Source of the DNA: Spirochaetales bacterium
GTDB lineage: Bacteria > Spirochaetota > Spirochaetia > Treponematales > UBA12059
Direction: 5' to 3'
NCBI GenBank assembly: GCA_016928955.1
Contig: JAFGJV010000058.1
Span: forward strand, 1-63,489
DNA: 63,489 nt
Notes under the pieces: model-generated
What the model was told of the DNA's origin: nothing
Database searches by the model: none
The model's input: only the letters and a program-made list of their open reading frames with translations
Program-made: the position numbers and the translations under genes
Part shown: one piece after another, positions 25,590 through 34,246 of the stretch
Layout: every line of letters begins with the position of its first letter
How positions within the stretch are numbered: position 1 is the stretch's first letter

Positions 25590-26716
25590 TAGCTCATGTC
25601 GGCCATGCGCTCCATGGGCGACACAATCTCCGTGACGCGGACGCCAAAGTTTTCGTCTATGACCACGACCTCGCCCTTGGCTATCAGCTTGTGGTTGACC
25701 AGGATGTCCACCGGCTCGCCAGCCAGCTTGTCCAGCTCGAGTATGGTGCCCTCGCCAAGGCCCAGGATGTCCTTGATCAGTTTCTTGGTCCGGCCGAGCT
25801 CAACAGTGAGCTCCATGTACACGTCCATGATGAGCCCGATATTGCCGCTTTCCTGGCCGGGGCGCCCCATGGACAGGCTGGCGAACTGCACGGGCTGGAC
25901 ATTCGGCGCAGCCATGCCCATCATCGGCGACTGGTATTGCTGTTGTGGAGCCATGCCCATCATTCCTTGCTGGAAGGCCGGTTGCTGCTGGTATGCCTGC
26001 TGGTACGCCTGCTGGGGCTGGCCGCCCATGGGAGCCATGGGTGCCTGCCCGGCGGCTTCGGCGGGTCTCACACCGGACGCCGCCGCTATGTCCTTGACGA
26101 AGGACAGGGCGTACACTTCCCAGAACTTGAACGCTTCCCCGCCTATGGTAATGTCGTACTGAACCTTGCAGAAATCGCCGGAAGGGAGCCGGGCTATGGC
26201 CTTGGGGCCAAAGGATCCCTCCGCCGCCTCCGACTGTATCTGCCGGTTGCCGGTTTTTTCCGTGAACAGGGTAATCTGGGTGCCGGTCATGGACGACACG
26301 CACTCGGACACAGCCGATATGGCCATGTCATCCATATCGGTAAGGCTTTCGTCCTTGTTGGCCAGGCTGGCCACGCGCACGGCCACGTCCTTGGGCAGGA
26401 GGTAGCAGTGGTCCCCGGGAATTCCGCCGACCATGTCCACGCTCACGGCCAGCACCTCGTCGGGCAGGGACGGCAGAAGGCCATCCCTCGTCGTCGCGTC
26501 CACCGAGCAGTCGCCAAAGCTGACGTCCTGGCCGGTGATCATGGACAGGTTCTGGGCCTGGGTCGAGCCTATGGAATCCAGCATGGCCTTGAAGGCGTTC
26601 AGCTCGGCCGTGGGCTTGGCAGGGGCCCCGCCGGCTTTTTTTCCGCCGCCCGCCCCTGGATCCAGTCCGGCAAGGAGGGAGTCTATCTCGTCCTGCGAGA
26701 GCGCGCCGTCACTCAT
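25589..26716 (-). CDS. fliY: Flagellar switch protein FliY (FliN-type C-ring)
   Basis: 375 residues. The extreme N-terminus has a FliM-like CheY-P docking motif (LSQDEIDSLLAGL). A CheC-like middle domain (about 35-215) is followed by a Gln/Met/Pro-rich linker (about 218-275) and a C-terminal FliN/SpoA domain (about 285-370, VELGRTKKLIKDILGLGEGTILELDKLAGEPVD in part). The CheC phosphatase pattern (E-x2-N) appears degenerate: the clearest candidate reads SECVSS. The ATG at 26716 is inside the last codons of fliM (8-base overlap); a GTG at 26728 would add four residues. Confidence 0.92.
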   Translation of the reverse strand: MSDGALSQDEIDSLLAGLDPGAGGGKKAGGAPAKPTAELNAFKAMLDSIGSTQAQNLSMITGQDVSFGDCSVDATTRDGLLPSLPDEVLAVSVDMVGGIPGDHCYLLPKDVAVRVASLANKDESLTDMDDMAISAVSECVSSMTGTQITLFTEKTGNRQIQSEAAEGSFGPKAIARLPSGDFCKVQYDITIGGEAFKFWEVYALSFVKDIAAASGVRPAEAAGQAPMAPMGGQPQQAYQQAYQQQPAFQQGMMGMAPQQQYQSPMMGMAAPNVQPVQFASLSMGRPGQESGNIGLIMDVYMELTVELGRTKKLIKDILGLGEGTILELDKLAGEPVDILVNHKLIAKGEVVVIDENFGVRVTEIVSPMERMADMS

Positions 26717-27743
26717 ACGTGTCCTCACCTTCCGCGGCCAGCTCTTCGTACTCTTCCTGACCGAATTCTTCCAGTTTCTTGGTTATCTGCACGGCCATCT
26801 TCTTGCCTATCACGCCCGGCCGGCAGAGGAATTTCTTCTTATTGCCCACGTTCAAGGGCATGGGATCGTCCACTTTGACGTTATACAGCCGTATGATGTC
26901 GCCAAGGTTGAGATTGAGCACATCCCTCACAGTCACCTGTATCTTGCCCAGCTCGGCTATGATGGGGATGTCTATGGTGGACAGCTTTTCCTTGAGTATG
27001 TTCAGGTTTTCCGTGGTGGCTCCGCGGCGCACCGTGGAATACCAGTACTGCGTAGACAGCTTGGATATGATGGGCTCGATGGTGAGGTAAGGTATGCAGA
27101 GGTTCATCATGCCCTCAACCTCGCCGATCTTGGTCTCCAGGGTCACCAGAACCACCATCTCGTTCGGCGGGACGATCTGCGCGAACTGCGGGTTGTTCTC
27201 TATGGTGGACAGCCTCGGCCGAAGGTCGATCACCTGGGTCCACGCCTCGCGGAGGTTGCCCAGGATCTTGACGATGATGCCCTCCATCACGGAGTACTCG
27301 ATGTCGCTGAGTTCGCGGGTGATCTTGGAGCCCTCGCCGGCCCCCCCGAACAGCCGGTCGATGATGGTGAAGGTGACCGACGGGTCCACCTCAAGGATGA
27401 TCTGCCCTTTCAGGGGATCCATGCTGACCACGGCCAGGGTGGTGGTGGTGGGAATGGACCTGATGAATTCCTCGTAGGTGAGCTGGTCAACGCTGGCCAC
27501 GTGCACGTTCACGAGGATGCGTATGGCCGCCGACAGGGCCGTGGTGGTGAGCCTCGCGAAGGTTTCATGCATGTTCTGCACGGTGCGCATCTGCTCTTTG
27601 GAGAATTTGTCAGGGCGCCGGAAGTCGTAGATCTTGATCTTGCGGGAGTCCGTGGTGGACTGCACCGTCTCCAGGGACGTGTCCCCCGCGTTGATGGCGG
27701 TGAGGAGCTGGTCTATCTCGTCCTGCGATAGGACTTCGGTCAT
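26709..27743 (-). CDS. fliM: Flagellar switch protein FliM
   Basis: A 344-residue C-ring component. The N-terminal LSQDEIDQLLTAI motif binds phosphorylated CheY. The CheC-like middle domain contains the GGAGEGSKITRELSDIE-type FliG-binding region, and the C-terminal SpoA domain (about 260-335) contacts FliN/FliY. Its stop overlaps the fliY start. Normal length. Confidence 0.95.
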   Translation of the reverse strand: MTEVLSQDEIDQLLTAINAGDTSLETVQSTTDSRKIKIYDFRRPDKFSKEQMRTVQNMHETFARLTTTALSAAIRILVNVHVASVDQLTYEEFIRSIPTTTTLAVVSMDPLKGQIILEVDPSVTFTIIDRLFGGAGEGSKITRELSDIEYSVMEGIIVKILGNLREAWTQVIDLRPRLSTIENNPQFAQIVPPNEMVVLVTLETKIGEVEGMMNLCIPYLTIEPIISKLSTQYWYSTVRRGATTENLNILKEKLSTIDIPIIAELGKIQVTVRDVLNLNLGDIIRLYNVKVDDPMPLNVGNKKKFLCRPGVIGKKMAVQITKKLEEFGQEEYEELAAEGEDTYE

Positions 27744-27815
27744 TCGTTCTCTCCGCCTACCATAATGGCACAGAACCCGTCTTTCCGCAACGCCGAAGGC
27801 CCGGCGCCGCGGTTC

Positions 27816-28367
27816 CTACATCTGGGTGCGCTTGAAGTCCTGGAAGTACACGGCCTTGATGGCCGGTTTGGTAAGGATGCGATTCAGGCGCGCCCGTATC
27901 TCTTCCTTCAGGAGATCCTCGTTGTTGGGAGCCAGCTGGGAGATCGTACGCACGCTGAAGAAATTCCGCAGGTCGTCCTGGATCTGGTAGCGGCGCTGGT
28001 TGAGCTCGTCGGCCACCTGCTTGTCGTCTTCCTCGTAGCCAAGGTTGATCTTGACCACGATGGCCCAAGGCTCCTTGTCCGTGGTCTGGGTGCTGATCTG
28101 GTCCAGCGTGGTAAAGGTCGCGTATATGGGCAGGACCGCCTGGTACGACTCGCTAGCGGGCACCGAGCTCAGGGGCTTGGCCTGCTGGTTGATCACGCCG
28201 TTGGTGATGACGACGATCACGACGATGAATATCACCGCGCCGAGTCCTATGCCCACCCATTTGAGCATGCCCAGGATGGCCGTGGACCCGCCCTTCCGCT
28301 TGGGTTTCTCTACTATGTCCTGGCCGTCGGTGAAGTCCGGGCCGCCCTTGTCAAAATCGTCGCTCAT
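27816..28367 (-). CDS. fliL: FliL, flagellar motor-associated membrane protein
   Basis: 183 residues: a cytoplasmic N-terminus, one membrane helix (about 33-56, IGLGAVIFIVVIVVI) and a periplasmic stomatin-like domain with the FliL pattern (WAIVVKINLGYEEDDKQVADELNQRR and FFSVRTISQLA). FliL stabilises the stator; in spirochaetes it affects motor torque and periplasmic filament orientation. It lies between motB and fliM. Confidence 0.92.
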   Translation of the reverse strand: MSDDFDKGGPDFTDGQDIVEKPKRKGGSTAILGMLKWVGIGLGAVIFIVVIVVITNGVINQQAKPLSSVPASESYQAVLPIYATFTTLDQISTQTTDKEPWAIVVKINLGYEEDDKQVADELNQRRYQIQDDLRNFFSVRTISQLAPNNEDLLKEEIRARLNRILTKPAIKAVYFQDFKRTQM

Positions 28368-28389
28368 GGAAACGCCCTCCCGGGAGCCT

Positions 28390-29121
28390 TTATAGATGGC
28401 CCTCGTCCAGTATTATGATGTCCACGCGCCGGTTGTAGGCGCGGCCTTCCTCTGTATCGTCGCTCTCTATGGGCACCGTGTCCGAGAACCCGGCCACCTG
28501 GAAGCGCCGCTCTGGCGCCCCAAAGTCGCTCAGGTAATGGAGCACGGTCAGGGAGCGTGCCGTGGACAGCTCCCAGTTGGACGCCCACGGGCCGTTGGGG
28601 TCGGTGGGCGTGCCGTCGGTGTGTCCTTCTATCCTGAAGCGCCGATCCGCCAAGTCGTCGGACTTCAGGAGCTCGGCCAGGCGTATCAGCATGGACCGGG
28701 TATCGTCGATATTTATGTCCGCGCTCGCCTTGCGGAAAAACGCGTCCGCGGCCAGGGATATGACCACGCCCCGCTCGTCCGAGCTTATGCGCACCCGGTT
28801 CGATTTGATTTCAGGCTGGAACAGCGACACGGCCTTTTTGAGCGCGGTGCCGAGCACCCGCCCCTTCTCCATGGACGGCAAAGTGCCCACCGTGTTCCCG
28901 AGCTCTGCCAATTTGCCTGCGGACAGGGTCTGCCCCCCGGACGACGCGCCCATGCCTATGTTGTTCAGGCTGGATATCATCTCGTTGACCTGTACCACGT
29001 CTGCGTCGGTAGTATCGAACAGGGCCACAAAGAAGCAGAGGAGCAGGGTCACCATGTCGCCGTAGGTCACGATCCACTCGCCGAGGCCTCCGAGCTGCTG
29101 TTCCTTCTTCTTCCTGGCCAT
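28390..29121 (-). CDS. motB: Stator protein MotB
   Basis: 243 residues. A short basic N-terminus and one membrane helix carrying the proton-binding Asp in VTYGDMVTLLLCFFVAL, then a linker/plug and an OmpA-like peptidoglycan-binding domain (about 120-240; FRIEGHTDGTPTD, LSTARSLTVLHYL, NRRVDIIIL). It forms the proton-driven stator with MotA, encoded just upstream (nine-base gap). Confidence 0.95.
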   Translation of the reverse strand: MARKKKEQQLGGLGEWIVTYGDMVTLLLCFFVALFDTTDADVVQVNEMISSLNNIGMGASSGGQTLSAGKLAELGNTVGTLPSMEKGRVLGTALKKAVSLFQPEIKSNRVRISSDERGVVISLAADAFFRKASADINIDDTRSMLIRLAELLKSDDLADRRFRIEGHTDGTPTDPNGPWASNWELSTARSLTVLHYLSDFGAPERRFQVAGFSDTVPIESDDTEEGRAYNRRVDIIILDEGHL

Positions 29122-29130
29122 GGCCGCTCC

Positions 29131-29913
29131 TTAGGTGGACGGGTGCAGCTCTTCGAGCTTGCGCTGATTGTCCGGCGACAGGTAGGCGGACAGCTTCATC
29201 TGGAGGACATGGGGATTGTCGCCCTGCTGGATGGACAGGACGCCCTCCAGGATCATCTCCCGCACCTTGGTTTCCGCCGCGTCCTGGCCTCCCAGCTTGC
29301 CCATCATCGGGATGAGGATGAAGTTGGCCAGCATGGCTCCGTAGTACGTTGTGATGAGCGCCAATGCCATATTCGGTCCAATGCGGCTCTTATCCTCCAG
29401 GTTCTTCATCATGGCTATGAGGCCCTGGACCGTGCCGAGCATGCCGAAACCGGGCGCCAGCTTGGCCCACTGGTCCAGCATCTTGAGCCACTTGCCGTGG
29501 CGCTCGTTCATTTCCGTCAGCTCGGTTTCCAGGATGGAGCGGATCATCTCCGGGTCCACCGAGTCCACCACCATGCGGAGGCCGCGCTTCATGAAATCGC
29601 TGTCCACGGACTCGATTTCCTCCTCCAGGGACAAAATGCCCTCGCGCCGGGCCTTTTCCGAGAAGGACAGGAGCGACTCGGCCATCTTGATCTCGCCAAA
29701 GTCCGGCACCCTGAAGGATTTCCCCATGATGCCCCAGACCTTGGTCATGTCCTTGATGTTGTAGTTGAGCATCAGGGCAAAGAAGGAGCCACCTATGGTC
29801 ATCAAGGCTGATGCCGGATCGAGATAGGTACTGACAACACCGCCCGACGCGTACATGGACATGACAATGCAGACCAAGCCGCCTACCAGGCCGAGTATGG
29901 ACGCTAAATCCAT
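29131..29913 (-). CDS. motA: Stator protein MotA
   Basis: 260 residues with four membrane helices (about 3-22, 33-52, 148-168 and 180-200) and the cytoplasmic loop that touches FliG. The third/fourth helix region contains GMLGTVQGLIAMMKNLED and the family pattern ALITTYYGAMLANFILIPM. It follows flbD by three bases and precedes motB. Confidence 0.95.
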   Translation of the reverse strand: MDLASILGLVGGLVCIVMSMYASGGVVSTYLDPASALMTIGGSFFALMLNYNIKDMTKVWGIMGKSFRVPDFGEIKMAESLLSFSEKARREGILSLEEEIESVDSDFMKRGLRMVVDSVDPEMIRSILETELTEMNERHGKWLKMLDQWAKLAPGFGMLGTVQGLIAMMKNLEDKSRIGPNMALALITTYYGAMLANFILIPMMGKLGGQDAAETKVREMILEGVLSIQQGDNPHVLQMKLSAYLSPDNQRKLEELHPST

Positions 29914-29916
29914 CCC

Positions 29917-30114
29917 CTACTCCTCGTTCTTGAACGCGCCGATGAGACGCCGATACGCCACGATGCGTTCGATGATGACGGGAACCTTCTCCCGCACCAC
30001 GATATGCTTGCCCGACAGCATCATCAGCATGCTGTCGGGCGTCGACTCAATATACTCTATCTGGTGGGGATTGAGCCAGAACGTGTCGCCGTTCAGCTTG
30101 GTCACCTCTATCAC
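29917..30114 (-). CDS. flbD: FlbD, small conserved flagellar-operon protein
   Basis: A 65-residue protein typical of the flgE-motA interval in spirochaetes and Firmicutes. The family pattern is clear: IEVTKLNGDTFWLNPHQIE, IESTPDS, and GKHIVVREKVPVIIERI. The biochemical role is unknown; it is not the Caulobacter FlbD regulator. Confidence 0.9.
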   Translation of the reverse strand: MIEVTKLNGDTFWLNPHQIEYIESTPDSMLMMLSGKHIVVREKVPVIIERIVAYRRLIGAFKNEE

Positions 30115-30160
30115 GATCAGGCCCCCTCTATTCTACCCCGCCATGCCGCGGGCGCTTGCG

Positions 30161-31552
30161 TTAGCGTTTCAGCGTCAGAAGCTCCTGGAGCATCTGGTCG
30201 CTGGTCTGTATGGTCTTGGAATTGGCCTGGAAGCCGCGCTGGGTAACGATCATGTCGGTGAACTGCTCGGCCAGGTCCACGTTGGACATTTCCAGGGTGC
30301 CCGCTATGATCTTGCCTTTGCCCGCTATGCCCGAGGGACCGATGTTGGCCATGCCGGAGTTGTTTGACTCCAGGAAGTTGGTCTCGCCGGCCTTCTCAAG
30401 GCCGTTGGGGTTGGTGAACGACGCGAGCGCCACCTGGCCTATGGTGCGGGTCGACCCGTTGGAATACACGGCGGTGATCACGCCCGACTGGTCGATCTTG
30501 AAGTTCTCCAGGTAACCCATGCCGTAGCCATCCTGCTCGAACACCTTGGTGCTGGACGCCTCCGCGAACTGGGTGACGGTGTTGCGCACGGAGCCGACCA
30601 CGCCCATGTTCAGGGTGAAGTTCTGGCGCACGAGCTGGCCTTCAGCCTCCGGCGTGGTCCCGGCCACGTCAAAGCCCACGCTGATGCCCAGGATGCCTTC
30701 CTCTGCGGAGGGATTCCCCTGCCCATCCACGACCCGGCGCAGGGTGCCCAGGTTGTCGAACTCGACAATGAACGTGTTGCCCTGCTGGCCTTCCGCGTTG
30801 AGGCCCACGGCCGCGTTGGTCGCCACAGCGGCTTCCGGGTCCATGGTGACCACGGCCTGCCACTGGTTGTTCTGGCCTGGCACCCGGGTAAAGTCCACGC
30901 GCATGATGTGGGTCTGGCCAAAGGAGTCGTATACCTTCTCCTCCACGCGCCAGGTATTCTGGCGTATGGTTGCTTCGCTGGCGCCCTCGGGTATCTCCTC
31001 GAGGCGCTTGTCTAGGTTGCAGGCCAGGTACACCTGCTCGGTGGCGCGGGCCGGGTCCTTGGAGCCCACGGGTATGATCAGGTCATCAAGGGCGCCAGAT
31101 GTGTTAAGCACCTCCACGCCGTTGATCAGCTGGGCGTTCCAGCCTTGGACGCGGTAGCCGTTGCCCGGGTTCACCAGGCGCCCGTCGGCGTCCAGGCCAA
31201 AGGCGCCGGCGCGGGTGAACATGGTCATGTCGCCCTTGTTCAGCACGAAGAAGCCGTTGCCCTGGATGGCCAGGTCGGTCATCACGCCCGTGGTTTGGAG
31301 CGAGCCCTGGGTGTGGATGGTGTCCACGCTGGCTATGCTCATGCCAAGGCCGATTTCCTTGGGGTTGATGCCGCCCACTTCCTCGGTGGGGCGGGCAGCG
31401 CCTGACAGCTGCTGGTACAGAAGGTCCTGGAAATTGGCCCGGCCCTTCTTGAAGCCGGTGGTGTTGACGTTGGCTATGTTGTTGCCGAGCACGTCCATGC
31501 GAACCTGGTGGTTCTGAAGGCCGGCGACGCCGGAATACAGCGAGCGCATCAT
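30161..31552 (-). CDS. flgE: Flagellar hook protein FlgE
   Basis: 463 residues. The N-terminal rod-type motif is [20 protein letters not shown] followed by [12 protein letters not shown], and the C-terminal D0 helix ends [28 protein letters not shown] in family style. Lys165 (PVGSK) and Cys178 (YLAC), with Asn179 next to it, sit at the residue numbers reported for the self-catalysed lysinoalanine crosslink of Treponema denticola FlgE, so the hook here is probably covalently crosslinked. Follows flgD by 12 bases. Confidence 0.96.
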   Translation of the reverse strand: MMRSLYSGVAGLQNHQVRMDVLGNNIANVNTTGFKKGRANFQDLLYQQLSGAARPTEEVGGINPKEIGLGMSIASVDTIHTQGSLQTTGVMTDLAIQGNGFFVLNKGDMTMFTRAGAFGLDADGRLVNPGNGYRVQGWNAQLINGVEVLNTSGALDDLIIPVGSKDPARATEQVYLACNLDKRLEEIPEGASEATIRQNTWRVEEKVYDSFGQTHIMRVDFTRVPGQNNQWQAVVTMDPEAAVATNAAVGLNAEGQQGNTFIVEFDNLGTLRRVVDGQGNPSAEEGILGISVGFDVAGTTPEAEGQLVRQNFTLNMGVVGSVRNTVTQFAEASSTKVFEQDGYGMGYLENFKIDQSGVITAVYSNGSTRTIGQVALASFTNPNGLEKAGETNFLESNNSGMANIGPSGIAGKGKIIAGTLEMSNVDLAEQFTDMIVTQRGFQANSKTIQTSDQMLQELLTLKR

Positions 31553-31564
31553 GATGGCGCCTCC

Positions 31565-31999
31565 TTACTCGGCCACGACGGAGACTTGCTCCAGGTCGTA
31601 GAATTTTCCGTTTACCAGCACGAGGGGGAATTCCCCGCGTACCACCTGCTCCACCCTGCCGAAGAGGGCGTTGCCCTGATCTACAACCTCAACGTTCTTG
31701 CCGAGCAGGGACTGGGCCTCGCTGGACGCCAGCACGGACGACAGCTTGCCGAAGCCGGATGCCATGTTGGTCATCTGCTCGAGCGACGAGAACTGGGCCA
31801 TCTGCGATATGAACTCGCGGTCCTCCATGGGGCTGGTGGGATCCTGGTGCTGGAGCTGGGTGATGAGGATCTTGAGGAAATCGTCCTTGTCCAGCTCCTT
31901 GTTCACCGAGCGCCCCTGCGACAGGGTCTTGTTGAACGCGTCCACCTGCATCTGGGTGGAAAGGAGATCCTGGGCGCTCAAGTTCGTGTTTACGGTCAT
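31565..31999 (-). CDS. flgD: Hook cap/scaffold protein FlgD
   Basis: A short FlgD (144 residues; E. coli has 231). The conserved N-terminal region DKDDFLKILITQLQHQDPTSPMEDREFISQMAQFSSLEQM is present in order, followed by a reduced C-terminal domain (VEVVDQGNALFGRVEQV). It caps the growing hook and is needed for FlgE polymerisation. Gene order fliK-flgD-flgE is standard. Confidence 0.93.
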   Translation of the reverse strand: MTVNTNLSAQDLLSTQMQVDAFNKTLSQGRSVNKELDKDDFLKILITQLQHQDPTSPMEDREFISQMAQFSSLEQMTNMASGFGKLSSVLASSEAQSLLGKNVEVVDQGNALFGRVEQVVRGEFPLVLVNGKFYDLEQVSVVAE

Positions 32000-32014
32000 G
32001 TGTACGTTCCTCTC

Positions 32015-33109
32015 TCACACCACGAGATCGACCGCCGAGTCGGGCGCGTACGCGTCCGCCGGCGGCACGGCCGCTTCCAGCTCCCGGAAACGGGAACTCC
32101 AGTACGGCCCGCCCTGTTCCAGCCGGCCGTCTGTCTGTTCCCCGCCGCCCTGGTTGCCGCCACGGACTTCCACTTCCAGGGAGGTCGTCTCAAAACCGCT
32201 GGCGGCAAAAGCGTCCTTGAGCGAATCGAGCGACGAGCGGAAAGCCTCGCCGGCAAGGTCCGACTCGACCACGATACGCCCGCTGATTTGTTTTTCGGCC
32301 ATTTTGAGCTCTATCTTGACGCCGCCCAGGGATTCCGGCTCCAGGCGTAGGCGTATCACACCTAGGTCCCCGTCCCTGAGCACGACCTGGGCGGCGCGCA
32401 CGATGTCCGCCGAACCGCCGGACTTGAGCCTGGCCGCCAGCAGTTCTGAGAAGGACGGCCCGCTTCCGGCCTTGGACGGCTCGCTCTGCCCGGGCTCCCA
32501 GGCGGCCTTGGCCCGGTCAGGCTCTGCCCGGACGGCTTCGGCGCCCTGGTCGTCAGATCCCGCCGTCTTGCCCGCCTGGGGCTTTGCCTGCTCCTTGGTC
32601 GCCTGGTCCGCCTTCATCCTGAGATCGATAACGGACAGTTTTTTGTCGTCCTTTTTTCTGGCCTGGGTCTTGGCCGCGTCTTTTGGACCTTCGGCCTCTG
32701 CGCCATCACGCGCTTCCTGGCGTTCGGGCTGTTTCTGAGTGCGCGCTTGGGCCAGAGCTGCAGAAACGGCGGCTGTGTCCGGGACGGCTTCGTCCTGCCT
32801 GACAAGCACGTGTTTTTTTGCCTGGGGAGCCTGTTCGGTCGCGGCCGCCTTGAGAGACGCCTTGCCATTGGCGTCCAGGGCCCGTGGGACCTGAGCGCCA
32901 GCGGCTAGCGGCTTGGGCGTCAATTCGGGCTTGGACGTTGCTTCGGCCTTCTTGCTGACCCCGCCCCGGAGGGCGTTCAGGATGGAAAGAAAGGGCGAAC
33001 GCTGGGCGCCCCGGGCGCGCGACCACACGCCAGGGCCATGTGAACCGGAAACCGGGACGCCCTGCTTTGACTTTGTCGACGCTGTTTTTTGTACGGATAT
33101 CGCCACCAT
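32015..33109 (-). CDS. fliK: Hook-length control protein FliK
   Basis: 364 residues. A long low-complexity region rich in Lys, Ala, Gln and Glu (about 10-225) acts as the ruler. The C-terminal domain (about 240-330) has the Flg_hook pattern LRDGDLGVIRLRLEPESLGGVKIELKMAEKQISG that interacts with FlhB to switch export. It is assigned from this C-terminal module and from its place between flbB and flgD. Confidence 0.88.
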   Translation of the reverse strand: MVAISVQKTASTKSKQGVPVSGSHGPGVWSRARGAQRSPFLSILNALRGGVSKKAEATSKPELTPKPLAAGAQVPRALDANGKASLKAAATEQAPQAKKHVLVRQDEAVPDTAAVSAALAQARTQKQPERQEARDGAEAEGPKDAAKTQARKKDDKKLSVIDLRMKADQATKEQAKPQAGKTAGSDDQGAEAVRAEPDRAKAAWEPGQSEPSKAGSGPSFSELLAARLKSGGSADIVRAAQVVLRDGDLGVIRLRLEPESLGGVKIELKMAEKQISGRIVVESDLAGEAFRSSLDSLKDAFAASGFETTSLEVEVRGGNQGGGEQTDGRLEQGGPYWSSRFRELEAAVPPADAYAPDSAVDLVV

Positions 33110-33157
33110 GGACGACGGGCTCCTTTCATGCCGAGCCGCCGTCCGGGCCGGAACCGG

Positions 33158-33790
33158 TCAGTCCAGGGTAGCCGGCTTGGCGTTCATCTTGCGCTGCAGG
33201 TCAGCCGCGCGTTCCGCGGGCATGAGCGACAGCCAGTACGCCACCACCGAACTCTCCCCAGACTTGGCCGCAAGCTCCTCAACCGCCCGCAGGACATCTA
33301 TGGCCGTTTGGTCGTCCAAGGATGCCAGTATCTCGACGGCGTCGGCCGGCGGCATGCCGGTCAGGTACCGAGCGTTTTGCTCGACGTTCGCCTTTCTATT
33401 GTCGTACTGTTGGGCCGCGCTATTGAATGCTTTTTCCCGTTCGTCCAAAGCCTTCTGCCTCTCGTCTATTTCCAGGGCCATGGCCTCTATGGACGCCTCG
33501 CGCTCGTCCGCGGCCATGAAGCGGGCGTCAAGCTCCTGCCTGAGGGCTTCCACGGCCGCCAGCTGCTTGGCGTAGCGTTCGTCGTCCAGCAGGGTCGGAA
33601 GGTCGGCTGGCAGGGCCGCCCCGGTCCGGGTGGGCAAACCCACCAGCCTGAGCGCGGGCGCGAACAGGGTCTTGGCGTCTATCAGCCCAAGAAAATCGAA
33701 CCAGAACACGCCGCCTATGGCCAGGGCCAGTATGAGAATCAGCATGACCACTACCCTGCCCAGTATCCTCTGCTTGCCGAATCCCGCCAT
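33158..33790 (-). CDS. flbB: FlbB, periplasmic-flagellar collar protein
   Basis: 210 residues: one N-terminal membrane helix (about 10-30), a coiled coil (about 70-125) and a C-terminal MgtE-N-like helical domain (TGMPPADAVEILASLDDQTAIDVLRAV). In spirochaetes FlbB is part of the collar that links stators to the basal body; its Firmicute counterpart in the same operon position is MotE/YlxF. It follows fliJ by three bases. Confidence 0.88.
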   Translation of the reverse strand: MAGFGKQRILGRVVVMLILILALAIGGVFWFDFLGLIDAKTLFAPALRLVGLPTRTGAALPADLPTLLDDERYAKQLAAVEALRQELDARFMAADEREASIEAMALEIDERQKALDEREKAFNSAAQQYDNRKANVEQNARYLTGMPPADAVEILASLDDQTAIDVLRAVEELAAKSGESSVVAYWLSLMPAERAADLQRKMNAKPATLD

Positions 33791-33793
33791 GAC

Positions 33794-34246
33794 TTACCGT
33801 TCCCCCCCGGCCGTGGCCAGCCGCTGCCTGGCCATGGCGGCCAGATCGTCCAGGACCTTGGTTTCCTCGCGGCCGGCGGCCTTATAGTAGTCCGCCTCTG
33901 CCCGTTCCCTCAGTTTGGTTATCAGTTCCCGCGCCCTGCTTGCCTCCACGTACGCCTCGCGCGCGCGGTCCCGCTGCGCCTCCGCCATGGCCAGCCCCTT
34001 CATGAGGCCGTCACGCCGCTGGGCAAGGCGCACGGCGTAGCGCTCGCCGGCCAGGAAATCCTGGGCATTCCCGCCCTTGCGGAAGCGGGATCGCGCCGCG
34101 TCAAATGAGGCTTTGGCGTTCTCCTCAAGCTCAAGCTCGAGCAGGGCCACGGCGCCAGACTTCTTGGCGAGCTCGGCCTCGGCGGCCTTTTCCGCGAATT
34201 CCCGCACCTCGAGCACGCGGTCCAGGCGGAAGTGAAAGCGCCTCAT
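33794..34246 (-). CDS. fliJ: Flagellar export chaperone/stalk protein FliJ
   Basis: 150 residues, almost entirely alpha-helical coiled coil, starting RRFHFRLDRVLEVREFAEKAAE, the usual FliJ opening. FliJ is the central stalk of the FliI ATPase ring and docks chaperones to FlhA. Its start overlaps the fliI stop by ATGA. Confidence 0.9.
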   Translation of the reverse strand: MRRFHFRLDRVLEVREFAEKAAEAELAKKSGAVALLELELEENAKASFDAARSRFRKGGNAQDFLAGERYAVRLAQRRDGLMKGLAMAEAQRDRAREAYVEASRARELITKLRERAEADYYKAAGREETKVLDDLAAMARQRLATAGGER

